A DNA stretch of 34,830 nucleotides from Eshraghiella sp050874365. Its GTDB lineage: Bacteria > Bacillota > Clostridia > Lachnospirales > Lachnospiraceae. Of this stretch, positions 23,228 to 31,465 are shown one piece after another; position 1 is the stretch's first letter; each line of letters starts with the position of its first letter. The notes below the pieces were generated by a model, which was not told the DNA's origin, did no database searches, and was given only the letters and a program-made list of their open reading frames with translations. The position numbers were made by a program, and so were the translations under genes. The DNA lies in NCBI GenBank assembly GCA_050874365.1, contig JBNMKN010000004.1, positions 1-34,830 on the forward strand, read 5' to 3'.

Positions 23228-23734
23228 ATGACATTATTAGAACAGTGGAGAGAAATGGCCTATGATGACAAGAAAAGTCCTCAGGCACAGCAGATGTTTT
23301 GGGCTAATTATTTCAACTTAGAGAAAGGTGTATATGCAAGCCTTCTTAAATCATATGGTGAACCTGTAAAGGGTACAGTTAAGGAACTGGCAGAGAAATA
23401 TAACTTTGATATAATGACTATGGTTGGCTTCCTTGATGGAATCAATGACAGCCTCAAGAATCCTAATCCGATTGAGACAATGGATGAGAATACAGAAGTA
23501 AATCTTGATTATGATTTGGAAACTCTCTATAAGAATATGGTTGATGCAAGAGCCGATTGGCTTTATGAACTTCCTGAATGGGACGAGTTAATTGATTCCA
23601 AGAGAAGAAAGGAACTCTATAAAGAACAGAAGCTTTCAACAACAGTTGTTAAGGGACCTAAGATTTCAAGAAATGATCCATGTCCTTGCGGAAGCGGACT
23701 TAAATATAAGAAATGCTGCGGTAAGAACGCATAA
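23228..23734 (+). CDS. SEC-C zinc-motif protein
   Basis: 168 aa. The first 140 residues are helical and polar with no named domain (LLEQWREMAYDDKKSPQAQQ, LDYDLETLYKNMVDARADWL). The last 20 form a SEC-C motif: RNDPCPCGSGLKYKKCCG, with Cys152, Cys154, Cys163 and Cys164 as zinc ligands. In SecA this motif binds SecB or ribosomes; as a C-terminal tag on small proteins it probably mediates protein or ribosome contact. Monocistronic, with a strong promoter and a terminator, which suggests steady, high expression. The role is not known. Confidence 0.85.
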   Translation: MTLLEQWREMAYDDKKSPQAQQMFWANYFNLEKGVYASLLKSYGEPVKGTVKELAEKYNFDIMTMVGFLDGINDSLKNPNPIETMDENTEVNLDYDLETLYKNMVDARADWLYELPEWDELIDSKRRKELYKEQKLSTTVVKGPKISRNDPCPCGSGLKYKKCCGKNA

Positions 23735-23757
23735 TTTTGTAAACAATCGTGTAGCGT

Positions 23758-23795
23758 AAAGCGTAAATCCAGATGGATTTACGCTTTATTTTTTT
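23758..23795 (+). terminator. Intrinsic terminator after the SEC-C gene
   Basis: AAAGCGTAAATCC (23758-23770) pairs perfectly with GGATTTACGCTTT (23775-23787), followed by a T run. It lies close before the ribosome site of the next gene, so the MATE operon may start inside or after it, or depend on read-through. Confidence 0.9.
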
Positions 23796-23816
23796 GCAAA
23801 GAAGGAGGAAAAAAAT

Positions 23817-25202
23817 ATGCAAAAAGATAATACAGACAAAATGGCAACTATGAAAATCAGCAAATTGATGATTACAATGGGAATTCCCATGATTCTGTCA
23901 ATGATGCTGCAGGCGGTGTACAATATTGTGGACAGTGCCTTTGTAGGAAGAATAAAAGGAACGGGAGAAGCGGCGCTTAACGCACTTACGTTAGCTTTTC
24001 CCGTACAGATGCTGATTGTCGCCGTGGGAATCGGTACAGGAGTAGGACTGGGTGCATTGCTGTCAAAAAGTTTAGGACAGAATAACAAGGATAAAGCAGA
24101 TAAAGTTGCGGGAACAGGCATTTTTCTCGGAATAGTAATCTGGCTGATATGTGTATTGTTTGGCATATTCGGTGTAAAACCATATATAAACAGCCAGACC
24201 AATGACGTATATGTAGCCAAACTTGCAACGGAATATTTACAGATATGTTGTATTATTTCTTTCGGAATGGTTCTTTTCGGAATATTTGAAAAAATGCTCC
24301 AGTCAATGGGCAATTCACTATATTCCACAATAGCACAGGTAACGGGCGCAGTTGTTAATATTGTGCTTGACCCGGTAATGATTTTTTCCATGAACCTCGG
24401 TGTAAAAGGTGCTGCATACGCAACTGTGGCGGGACAGATTATTTCGTTAATTATGGCAGTAATTTTTCATTACAAAAAAGACAAAGCCATTGATAAAAGC
24501 ATAAAATATATACGACCTTCAAAGCCAATAATAAAAGAAATATATAAAATAGGCGTGCCGGCAATTATTGCACAGGCATTAATGTCCGTGATGACCTACG
24601 GACTTAATATTATTCTGGGAAAAATAAGTAATTCTGCGGTTACGGCATACGGCTTATATTATAAAGTACAGCAGTTTGTACTGTTTGCGGCATTTGGACT
24701 CAGGGATGCGATAACACCGATTGTTTCTTTCAGCCATGGAATGGAGAATAAAAAACGTATTAACGAAGGCGTAAAATGTGGTATAATATATACAACAATA
24801 ATCATGATAGCAGGAACCGTATTGTTGGAAGCATTGGCAGGCGTCTTAGCAAAGATGTTTGGCATAAGCGGAGAGACAGGAAGAATGTATATATCGGCGA
24901 TGCGGATAATATCGGCAGGATTTATTTTTGCCGGAGCCAATATTGCATTTCAGGGTATTTTTCAGGCACTTGACGGTGGAATGGAATCATTAATCGTATC
25001 TGTACTCAGACAGATTGTATTTGTATTACCCGTAGCGTATTTATTATCTTTACCTGTGAGAAGCAACCCGGATAAAATATGGCTCGTATGGCTTACATTT
25101 ATATTCGCAGAAGGAATGAGTCTTATCGTATCATTATTGTTTATGAAAAAAATCAGAAAAAATGTTATTAACAACGTGAAGGAGGCAGATTATTATGAGT
25201 AA
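23817..25202 (+). CDS. MATE-family multidrug/toxin efflux transporter
   Basis: 461-aa cation-coupled exporter with about twelve membrane helices in two homologous halves. The first-half entry sequence SKLMITMGIPMILSMMLQAVYNIVDSAFVGR is the hallmark of the MATE family, and the second half repeats the theme (EIYKIGVPAIIAQALMSVMTYGLNIIL). GTGVGLGALLSKSLGQNNK is the cytoplasmic loop seen in the DinF/NorM-like branch. Preceded by AAGGAGG. Its end overlaps the next gene by 8 bases (ATGAGTAA), a coupled arrangement. Substrate unknown. Confidence 0.93.
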   Translation: MQKDNTDKMATMKISKLMITMGIPMILSMMLQAVYNIVDSAFVGRIKGTGEAALNALTLAFPVQMLIVAVGIGTGVGLGALLSKSLGQNNKDKADKVAGTGIFLGIVIWLICVLFGIFGVKPYINSQTNDVYVAKLATEYLQICCIISFGMVLFGIFEKMLQSMGNSLYSTIAQVTGAVVNIVLDPVMIFSMNLGVKGAAYATVAGQIISLIMAVIFHYKKDKAIDKSIKYIRPSKPIIKEIYKIGVPAIIAQALMSVMTYGLNIILGKISNSAVTAYGLYYKVQQFVLFAAFGLRDAITPIVSFSHGMENKKRINEGVKCGIIYTTIIMIAGTVLLEALAGVLAKMFGISGETGRMYISAMRIISAGFIFAGANIAFQGIFQALDGGMESLIVSVLRQIVFVLPVAYLLSLPVRSNPDKIWLVWLTFIFAEGMSLIVSLLFMKKIRKNVINNVKEADYYE

Positions 25203-25773
25203 AATTATTACAATCAGTCGAGAGTTTGGCAGCGGCGGACATTTTATTGGTGAAAATGTTGCGAAGAAATTAGGAATAACATTTTATGACTCACAGATAC
25301 TTGAAAAAATAGCCGAAGAAACAGGCTTTTCCAAGAAAATCATAGAGGATCAGGGTGAATATTCCCCATCAAAAAGTATATTTTCATACGCGTTTGTGGG
25401 AAGAGATGCGGCAGGAAGTTCAATTTCAGACAAAATATATAACGTGCAGTCAGCAATAATCAAAGAGCTGGCAGAGAAGGAATCCTTTGTAATTATAGGA
25501 AGATGTGCGGACTATATTTTAAGGGATAATCCGGATGCGGTACATATTTTCATACACGGCGACGAAGCAGTCAAAAAAGAAAGAATTATGAAATTATATA
25601 ACAAGACTGAAAAAGAAGCTGTCAGTATGATGCGTGACATGGATAAAAAGAGAAAAATGCATTATAATTATTATACAGAAGGTGAATGGGGCAAAGCCAC
25701 TAACTATACAATGACGCTTAACAGCAGTAAGTTGGGCTTCGATAAATGTATAGATATTATTTCAGAACTGTAA
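25195..25773 (+). CDS. Cytidylate-kinase-like protein
   Basis: 192 aa. The N-terminus reads ITISREFGSGGHFIGENVAKKLG, the P-loop-like start of the cytidylate-kinase-like family common in Clostridia, where the classic GxxGxGKS/T is relaxed. IIGRCADYILRD (about residues 100-111) and the Arg-rich lid-like stretch KKERIMKLYNKTEKEA follow as in nucleotide kinases. True Cmk is usually about 220 aa with a canonical P-loop, so CMP kinase activity is not assured. Translationally coupled to the MATE exporter and 18 bases ahead of a glycerol-1-phosphate-dehydrogenase-like gene. The link between the three is not obvious. Confidence 0.85.
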   Translation: MSKIITISREFGSGGHFIGENVAKKLGITFYDSQILEKIAEETGFSKKIIEDQGEYSPSKSIFSYAFVGRDAAGSSISDKIYNVQSAIIKELAEKESFVIIGRCADYILRDNPDAVHIFIHGDEAVKKERIMKLYNKTEKEAVSMMRDMDKKRKMHYNYYTEGEWGKATNYTMTLNSSKLGFDKCIDIISEL

Positions 25774-25791
25774 AAGAATTGGAGATATGAT

Positions 25792-26856
25792 ATGGTAACA
25801 CAGAATAAATGCGAAATATCAATACCGGCTATCTTGAAGGTAGAGAAAGATATATTGGGACAGGTAGGAAAATATCTGGCAGACATGAACTTCCATAAGG
25901 TTGTTATTCTTTTCGGCAACGGACTTATCGACCTGTTTGGAGATAAGGTTCTTAACGGAATGAAGGATAATAACGTTGAGGTGCTTCTCTATCAGGAAAT
26001 GGATACTGTTGAAATTAACGCAATCATGCAGCTTGGATTTTCATTCCCTAACACAACGGAGGCGGTAATAGGTATCGGAGGCGGTAAAGTCATTGATGCG
26101 GCAAAATACTGCGGATTTTTAAGAAATCTTCCTTTTATAAGTATTCCTACATCGGCTTCCTCCGACGGTTTTTCAAGTGCCAGTGCATCCCTTATAGTGG
26201 AGGGCAGAAGAAAGTCAGTACCCGCAAGAATTGCATACGGCATAATCGCTGACATTGAAGTAATAAAAAGTGCACCAAAGGCATTCCTTTATTCGGGAAT
26301 CGGAGATATGGTATCTAAAATAACAGCACTTTATGACTGGATTTTTGAACAGGAAAAAGGTTATGATATCGTAAATGACTGTGCTATGATGATATCCAAA
26401 AAAGCGGTAAACAGTTTTGTAAGAACACCATTTAAGGATATTCTGGATGACCGTTTCATTAAAGAATTGATGGATTCCCTCGCCATGAGTGGAATTGCCA
26501 ATGAGATAGCGGGCAGCAGTGCACCTACAAGCGGAAGCGAACACCTCATATCACATGCACTTGATAAGATGCTTGAAAAACCAAGTCTCCACGGTATTCA
26601 GGTGGGTATTGCAACATACATTATGAGTAAAGTGCAGAATCACCGCTATGAAAGAATTAATACGGTATTTACCGACACGGGCTTCTGGGATTATGTAAAG
26701 ACTCTGGAACTTAAGAAAGAGGACTTTAAGAAAGCGGTAATGCTTGCTCCTGATATAAAACCTTTCAGGCACACTTATCTCCACGAAGAAAAATACAGAA
26801 ATCTTGCAATAGAAATAATAGAAAAAGACGAAAAACTGAATGAGATTTTAGTATAA
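25792..26856 (+). CDS. sn-Glycerol-1-phosphate dehydrogenase-like protein (iron-containing alcohol dehydrogenase superfamily)
   Basis: 354 aa. A Rossmann-type N-terminal half carries the nucleotide motif GIGGGKVIDA (residues 94-103) and the SIPTSASSDGFSSASAS stretch (117-133), characteristic of the EgsA/AraM branch. Metal ligands can be assigned: Asp172 in GIGD, His251 in SGSEHLISH and His267 in SLHG. In B. subtilis AraM makes the archaeal-type isomer sn-glycerol-1-phosphate from dihydroxyacetone phosphate. If active here, the product could feed an unusual lipid or glycan. No prenylglyceryl phosphate synthase is in the window. It closes the MATE/kinase-like/dehydrogenase operon. Substrate is inferred from the family only. 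Confidence 0.85.
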   Translation: MVTQNKCEISIPAILKVEKDILGQVGKYLADMNFHKVVILFGNGLIDLFGDKVLNGMKDNNVEVLLYQEMDTVEINAIMQLGFSFPNTTEAVIGIGGGKVIDAAKYCGFLRNLPFISIPTSASSDGFSSASASLIVEGRRKSVPARIAYGIIADIEVIKSAPKAFLYSGIGDMVSKITALYDWIFEQEKGYDIVNDCAMMISKKAVNSFVRTPFKDILDDRFIKELMDSLAMSGIANEIAGSSAPTSGSEHLISHALDKMLEKPSLHGIQVGIATYIMSKVQNHRYERINTVFTDTGFWDYVKTLELKKEDFKKAVMLAPDIKPFRHTYLHEEKYRNLAIEIIEKDEKLNEILV

Positions 26857-26860
26857 AAAT

Positions 26861-26890
26861 AAGCCCTTGCAGAGTAATCCGCAAGGGCTT
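26861..26890. terminator. Convergent intrinsic terminator
   Basis: AAGCCCTTGC (26861-26870) and GCAAGGGCTT (26881-26890) form a perfect 10-bp stem. On the minus strand it is followed by ATTTTTAT, so it best terminates the DUF5050 gene. The plus-strand tail is only ATATAAT, weaker for the dehydrogenase operon. Confidence 0.85.
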
Positions 26891-26903
26891 ATATAATGTC
26901 TTA

Positions 26904-27923
26904 TTAATCTGCCGAAACGAAGAATTTCTGGATTGAGGTATCTCCGTCAGTCTCAACTCTGTAAAGAGTATCGGAACCGAATATCTTGAAAAATGTGTAC
27001 TTTGATGTACAGCTTACAGAAGTTACATCACCGTCATATATTTTTACCTGATTGCTTCCGTCCTTATTCATCCTGTTAAAAGAATGGTCATAAGTCTCTT
27101 CCTGATAATAAATAACATCATCATATACGTTGTATAATACAACCTTATCTGTTGTAAGAACCTTTTTGGTGTTATCCGAAAGGTTTACGGAAGTAAGCGC
27201 ATAATTGTTATCAAGGTCAATGTAATAAAGTACATTGTCCACAACCGATGCCATATATGTATTACCGTTCAGATACGAAATCGACGAGCCGTCTGACACA
27301 CGCATGCTGTATATTGAATGGTCGGCAGTATCGGATGAAGAAGGCTTTGAATAATAGATATGTCCCTTGTATACCGAAGAATTGGCAATGTCATCTTCAA
27401 GGAGGACTTCCTCGTCCTTACCGTTAACATTGACGGTGTAGGTTACATTCTTGGAATTGAGAACACCATTAAATATAAGTGTATTGCCGGACAACGCAAG
27501 GTCCGTACTGTAACCCGTATGAAGTGTGGTGTAACGCCCGCCGTTTAGTGCACATCTTACAACACCGTAAAGCTCTCCACGGAGAAGTGAGTTGGTGTTG
27601 GAGGCGTTGGCATTATTTTTTACATAATAAATGTATCTGCCGGCACAGTTAATATAAGAGACAGCGTCATCTGTAAGACATTTAATTTTGGTACAGTCGC
27701 TGCTCATGGAATAAAGCTTGCCATTGTCGTAAGGGTTGGAAAAATATATTTTTCCGTTGCTCTCACAAAAGCTTCCTCCGTTTAAAAGATTGCCCGGAGT
27801 ATTTCCGGTGGTTGAGGAACTGTTCTTGTCTATTTTTGTTACATTATGATATACAATAATGAGAATGATAATAGCGAGAAGAACAGAGCCGCCAATAATG
27901 AATTTTGTGTATTTCTTATTCAT
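26904..27923 (-). CDS. DUF5050 membrane-anchored beta-propeller-like protein
   Basis: 339 aa. An N-terminal helix (about residues 8-25, FIIGGSVLLAIIILIIVY) anchors an extracellular domain. After a Ser/Thr/Asn-rich linker, NLLNGGSFCESNGKIYFSN begins a series of repeats in which GxIYY/DxxYY strands alternate with L..D.... stretches (GRYIYYVKN, GHIYYSKP, VLYYIDL, DVIYYQEE). This is the look of DUF5050, thought to be a propeller-like sensor or binding domain. It stands alone on the minus strand with its own promoter and terminator. No ligand can be named. Confidence 0.85.
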   Translation of the reverse strand: MNKKYTKFIIGGSVLLAIIILIIVYHNVTKIDKNSSSTTGNTPGNLLNGGSFCESNGKIYFSNPYDNGKLYSMSSDCTKIKCLTDDAVSYINCAGRYIYYVKNNANASNTNSLLRGELYGVVRCALNGGRYTTLHTGYSTDLALSGNTLIFNGVLNSKNVTYTVNVNGKDEEVLLEDDIANSSVYKGHIYYSKPSSSDTADHSIYSMRVSDGSSISYLNGNTYMASVVDNVLYYIDLDNNYALTSVNLSDNTKKVLTTDKVVLYNVYDDVIYYQEETYDHSFNRMNKDGSNQVKIYDGDVTSVSCTSKYTFFKIFGSDTLYRVETDGDTSIQKFFVSAD

Positions 27924-27956
27924 AATTTATAGACTCCAATACATTATGATAAGAAC

Positions 27957-27985
27957 ATTATGAAATAAAATTATTTTTTTTTCAA
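27957..27985 (-). promoter_or_regulatory. Promoter of the DUF5050 gene
   Basis: On the minus strand TTGAAA (27985-27980) and CATAAT (27962-27957) are 17 bases apart. On the plus strand TATAAT occurs at 27995-28000 and TATAAC at 28007-28012 ahead of pheA, but without a good -35. Confidence 0.65.
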
Positions 27986-28044
27986 GCAAATTATTATAAT
28001 TTGTGTTATAACTATTAAAAGTGACATATAGAAGGAGAAATTAT

Positions 28045-29181
28045 ATGGTAGTTGACTTACAGGAATCAAGAAAACAGATAGATGAGATTGATAAACAGAT
28101 AGTTGAACTTTTTGAAAAAAGAATGGATGTTGCGGCTAACGTTGCCGATTACAAAATAGCAACGGGAAAAGCCGTATTTGATAAAGAAAGAGAAGAACAG
28201 AAAATTGATACCCTGAGACATCTGGCACATTCGGATTTTAACAATAAATGTGTGGCAGAACTTTTTACACAGATTATGGCAATGAGCCGTAAGTTCCAAT
28301 ATTCAAAGCTTGAGATGAGAAAGTCGGATTCCAAGTTAGAACCATACGACATTGTTGATGATATAAGGCGTGACAATATCAAGGTTGTGTATCAGGGAGT
28401 GCCGGGGGCATACAGCCATGAGGCAATGCTTAATTTTTTTGGCAATGACGTTGACAATATGAATGTTGATACTTTCAGGGAAGCCATGGAGGCCGTAAGC
28501 GACGGCGCGGCTGATTATGCCGTTATACCGATAGATAATTCATCGGCAGGAATGGTTAATGATACTTATGACCTTTTACAGGAATTTAATAATTACATAG
28601 TAGGAGAGACTTATGTGAAGATAAGACATTGTCTTCTTGCAAAGCCCGGCGCTACACTTGAAGATATAGAGTGTGTGTACTCACATCCGCAGGGACTTGC
28701 CCAGTGTGCTGCATTTCTTGACAGACATAAGAACTGGCACCAGAAAGCATACCTTAATACTGCAATGAGTGCCAAAAAAGTTGCCGAGGACAATGACATC
28801 CACCAGGCAGCAATAGGTTCTGCAAATTGTGCCAAAGAATACGGGCTTCAGATTCTTGAAGAGGGAATTAATTCATCGGTAAGTAATACCACAAGATTTG
28901 TAATAGTCAGCAGAAAAAGAGAGTTTATTAAAAATGCCGACAAGGTAAGCGTGTGTTTTGAGGTTCCCCATAAATCGGGAAGTCTTTACAATGCGTTGTC
29001 ACACATCATGTTTAATAACCTTAATATGACTAAAATAGAGTCAAGACCTATACCTGAGCATAACTGGGAATTCAGATTTTTCGTGGATTTTGAAGGAAAT
29101 CTTGCAGACCCGGGTGTGAGAAATGCTTTAAGAGGTATATCAGAGGAGTCGAATTATTTGAGACTGTTAGGAAATTATTAG
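28045..29181 (+). CDS. pheA: Bifunctional chorismate mutase/prephenate dehydratase (P-protein)
   Basis: Converts chorismate to prephenate and then to phenylpyruvate for phenylalanine synthesis. The 378 aa comprise an AroQ-type chorismate mutase helix bundle (about residues 1-90; Arg9, Arg26 and Lys37 are candidate active-site residues), a prephenate dehydratase domain starting YQGVPGAYSHEA (about residue 115) and holding the catalytic Thr-Arg-Phe in NTTRF (residues 281-285), and a C-terminal ACT domain with ESRP (from residue 332), the phenylalanine-binding motif for feedback inhibition. The start at 28045 follows AAGGAG (28032-28037); a GTG at 28021 in the same frame precedes that site and is rejected. 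It is followed 11 bases later by a DUF815 ATPase gene. Confidence 0.95.
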   Translation: MVVDLQESRKQIDEIDKQIVELFEKRMDVAANVADYKIATGKAVFDKEREEQKIDTLRHLAHSDFNNKCVAELFTQIMAMSRKFQYSKLEMRKSDSKLEPYDIVDDIRRDNIKVVYQGVPGAYSHEAMLNFFGNDVDNMNVDTFREAMEAVSDGAADYAVIPIDNSSAGMVNDTYDLLQEFNNYIVGETYVKIRHCLLAKPGATLEDIECVYSHPQGLAQCAAFLDRHKNWHQKAYLNTAMSAKKVAEDNDIHQAAIGSANCAKEYGLQILEEGINSSVSNTTRFVIVSRKREFIKNADKVSVCFEVPHKSGSLYNALSHIMFNNLNMTKIESRPIPEHNWEFRFFVDFEGNLADPGVRNALRGISEESNYLRLLGNY

Positions 29182-29192
29182 GAGGCATTATA

Positions 29193-30476
29193 ATGGACAG
29201 TTCAGAATTATTATTATACAAAAATCCCGAAAACAGTGAGGTTTTTGATTACATGCTCAAGATAGCTTCAGAAGAATTTGAAGGACCTGACGTAAAAAAA
29301 GCGGCAGGACAGGTTGTGTCACATATTCTCGAAGTATCGGAGAAAATGGGATTTAACGGAAATTTATGGCAGGACTACCTTGCATATAATCTTGCAAATG
29401 ACGAGAACTCTTTCAGCCTTTCCTGTGAAAGAAGAGGAAGAATGGAAGGGAGCATTAATAAAGCGGCATTGCTTGACATGGCTGTATACAGAGAGCTTTT
29501 TAATACGGATTTAAGCGGGTTTGACGCTAAGTACGGAACATTTTTATCCATGCTTACCGGATTTGAAAACAATAATGAGGATGAAAAATACTACAATAAA
29601 AGGATACGAAACAGAATAATTACCTTGGCAGAGGAACTTTCCAAGGCAGAAGATGACGATACATTTTTAAATACCGTATGCGATTTTTATAAGGAAGCAG
29701 GCGTTGGACGTATCGGACTTTTCAAGGCTTTCAGAGTAGGACATGACGATAACGACAGACCGGTAATTACCCCTGTTGTAAGCGTTGAGCACAAATACCT
29801 TAAAGACCTTATAGGCTATGACATACAAAAAAAGAAAATAACGGACAATACGGAGGCTTTTCTTGCGGGAAGCAAGGCTAATAACGTTCTCTTGTTCGGT
29901 GACAGCGGAACAGGAAAATCATCCTGCATCAAGGCGATACTTAATGAATATTATGACGACGGACTCAGAATGATTGAGATATATAAACATCAGTTTAAGG
30001 ATTTATCCGCAATAATCAATCAGGTAAAAGACAGAAATTACAAATTCATCATATATATGGATGACCTTTCGTTTGAAGAATTTGAGATAGAATACAAGTT
30101 CTTGAAAGCGGTTATAGAGGGCGGTCTGGAAAAAAGACCTGACAATGTCCTTATATATGCCACAAGTAACAGAAGACATCTTGTCAGGGAAAAATATTCC
30201 GACAAAGAGGAAAGAGACGATGACCTTCATACGAGAGACACCGTGGCAGAGAAGCTTTCGCTTTCCGCACGATTCGGTGTGTCCGTATACTTTGGTTCGC
30301 CAGACAAGAAACTCTTTAACGAGATTGTAAAGGGTCTTGCAGAAAAGAATAATATCAAGGTGGATGAAAATACGCTTCTCATGGAAGCCAATAAATGGGA
30401 ATTGTCCCACGGCGGCTTATCGGGAAGAACCGCAGAACAATTCATAAGCTATATGGTATCCGCATACGCAGATTAA
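29193..30476 (+). CDS. DUF815 AAA+ ATPase
   Basis: 427 aa. The N-terminal about 200 residues are helical, without a named fold. The ATPase core follows: entry motif LKDLIGYDIQKKKITDNTEA, Walker A GDSGTGKSS (residues 236-244, Lys242), Walker B IIYMDDLSFE with Asp290-Asp291, sensor region LIYATSNRRHLV, and an Arg-rich segment ending LSARFG as an arginine-finger candidate. This is the DUF815 family, related to AAA+ loaders, with unknown clients. Co-directional with pheA at 11 bases. Its stop codon overlaps the stop of the convergent PHP gene with no terminator between. Function unknown. Confidence 0.9.
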   Translation: MDSSELLLYKNPENSEVFDYMLKIASEEFEGPDVKKAAGQVVSHILEVSEKMGFNGNLWQDYLAYNLANDENSFSLSCERRGRMEGSINKAALLDMAVYRELFNTDLSGFDAKYGTFLSMLTGFENNNEDEKYYNKRIRNRIITLAEELSKAEDDDTFLNTVCDFYKEAGVGRIGLFKAFRVGHDDNDRPVITPVVSVEHKYLKDLIGYDIQKKKITDNTEAFLAGSKANNVLLFGDSGTGKSSCIKAILNEYYDDGLRMIEIYKHQFKDLSAIINQVKDRNYKFIIYMDDLSFEEFEIEYKFLKAVIEGGLEKRPDNVLIYATSNRRHLVREKYSDKEERDDDLHTRDTVAEKLSLSARFGVSVYFGSPDKKLFNEIVKGLAEKNNIKVDENTLLMEANKWELSHGGLSGRTAEQFISYMVSAYAD

Positions 30477-31315
30477 TATAACGAAGCACGAAGCTTGTCA
30501 AGATAATCGTAGCTTATCATAAGGTTGCCCATTCCCGTTCCGAGGCGGATGTCCGGTTTGTTGGCGCCGTGGAAATCGGAACCGCCGGATTCCAAAAGAC
30601 CGGTTTCGTGGGCAAGCTTTCTTACGGTGAGTTCGTCAAAACCTTTATAAGTCGAATACATGGATTCAATTCCGGTGAGGCCGCAGTCCTTAAGCTTAAC
30701 ACATAAATCCCTTAATTCTCCCATTGTAAGATGGTAGAGTAAGGGGTGGGCAAGGATTGCGACACCGCCGGCTTTTTTTATCATTTCAACCGCATCATAT
30801 ACGGATTTGTGCTCACGGCTCACATACAAAGGACAGCCGTCCCCAAGGTATTTTGAAAAAGCCTCCTTATTGTCCTTTACATATCCTTTTTTAGTCATGT
30901 AAGAGGCAAAATGAGCTCTTGTTATAATACTATGGGGAAACATGCGCTCAAGAAGCTCAAGGGAAACAGGAAAACCGGCTTCGTTGAATTTCTGTATAAG
31001 AAGCTCGTTCCTTGCGTCACGCCTTTTGATTTCTTCACTTATTGCATCGTGAAATTCTTTATTTTTATAGTCGATGAAAAGTCCTACTATATGAATTTCT
31101 TTATCTTTATAACTTGTGCTTACTTCTATTCCCGGAATAACTTCAACCCCCGCTTTTTTGCCTGCGACGATGGCTTCGTCAATTCCGTCCGTTGTATCAT
31201 GGTCGGTAAGCGCAAAGGCACTTATATCGTTTTTTACGGCTTCTTTTACCAGTTCTGCCGGAGTAAAAGTGCCGTCCGAATAAGTTGAGTGAACGTGTAA
31301 GTCAATCTTTTTCAT
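30473..31315 (-). CDS. PHP-domain phosphoesterase (YciV/RNase AM-like)
   Basis: 280-aa metal-dependent phosphoesterase. The PHP metal ligands are readable: His7 and His9 in DLHVHST, Asp14 in YSDG, Asp38-His39 in LTDHDT, Glu64 in PGIEVS, His75 in EIHIVG, a later AHPLLYH, and the C-terminal GSDFHG. This layout is that of the E. coli YciV family, which hydrolyses 3',5'-nucleoside bisphosphates and trims 5' ends of RNA. Alone on the minus strand, with a GAGAGG ribosome site and a promoter overlapping that of the divergent transglutaminase-like gene. Confidence 0.9.
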   Translation of the reverse strand: MKKIDLHVHSTYSDGTFTPAELVKEAVKNDISAFALTDHDTTDGIDEAIVAGKKAGVEVIPGIEVSTSYKDKEIHIVGLFIDYKNKEFHDAISEEIKRRDARNELLIQKFNEAGFPVSLELLERMFPHSIITRAHFASYMTKKGYVKDNKEAFSKYLGDGCPLYVSREHKSVYDAVEMIKKAGGVAILAHPLLYHLTMGELRDLCVKLKDCGLTGIESMYSTYKGFDELTVRKLAHETGLLESGGSDFHGANKPDIRLGTGMGNLMISYDYLDKLRASLY

Positions 31316-31364
31316 TCAAAATGTCCTCTCTGTGATGTAAATAAATAATTATTTTTGTCATAAT

Positions 31365-31398
31365 TTATATAGCATACATTTTGAGATAATGCTATACT
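31365..31398. promoter_or_regulatory. Overlapping divergent promoters with inverted repeat
   Basis: TATAGCAT (31368-31375) and ATGCTATA (31389-31396) are perfect inverted repeats 13 bases apart. On the plus strand TGCTATACT (31390-31398) is an extended -10 for the gene at 31466. On the minus strand the mirror copy reads TGCTATATAAAT, an equivalent extended -10 for the PHP gene. Each -10 lies where the other promoter's -35 should be, so the two directions probably compete. Confidence 0.5.
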
Positions 31399-31465
31399 TA
31401 ATATGTAATGAATGGAATTACTTTATAATCCCGGATAACATCCTCGGGTAAGAGGGTTTAGATAT

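Noticed and set aside
30911..31288. 125-aa plus-strand open frame opposite the PHP gene
   Set aside because: Aromatic-rich shadow of a gene with all PHP metal ligands; no start signals.
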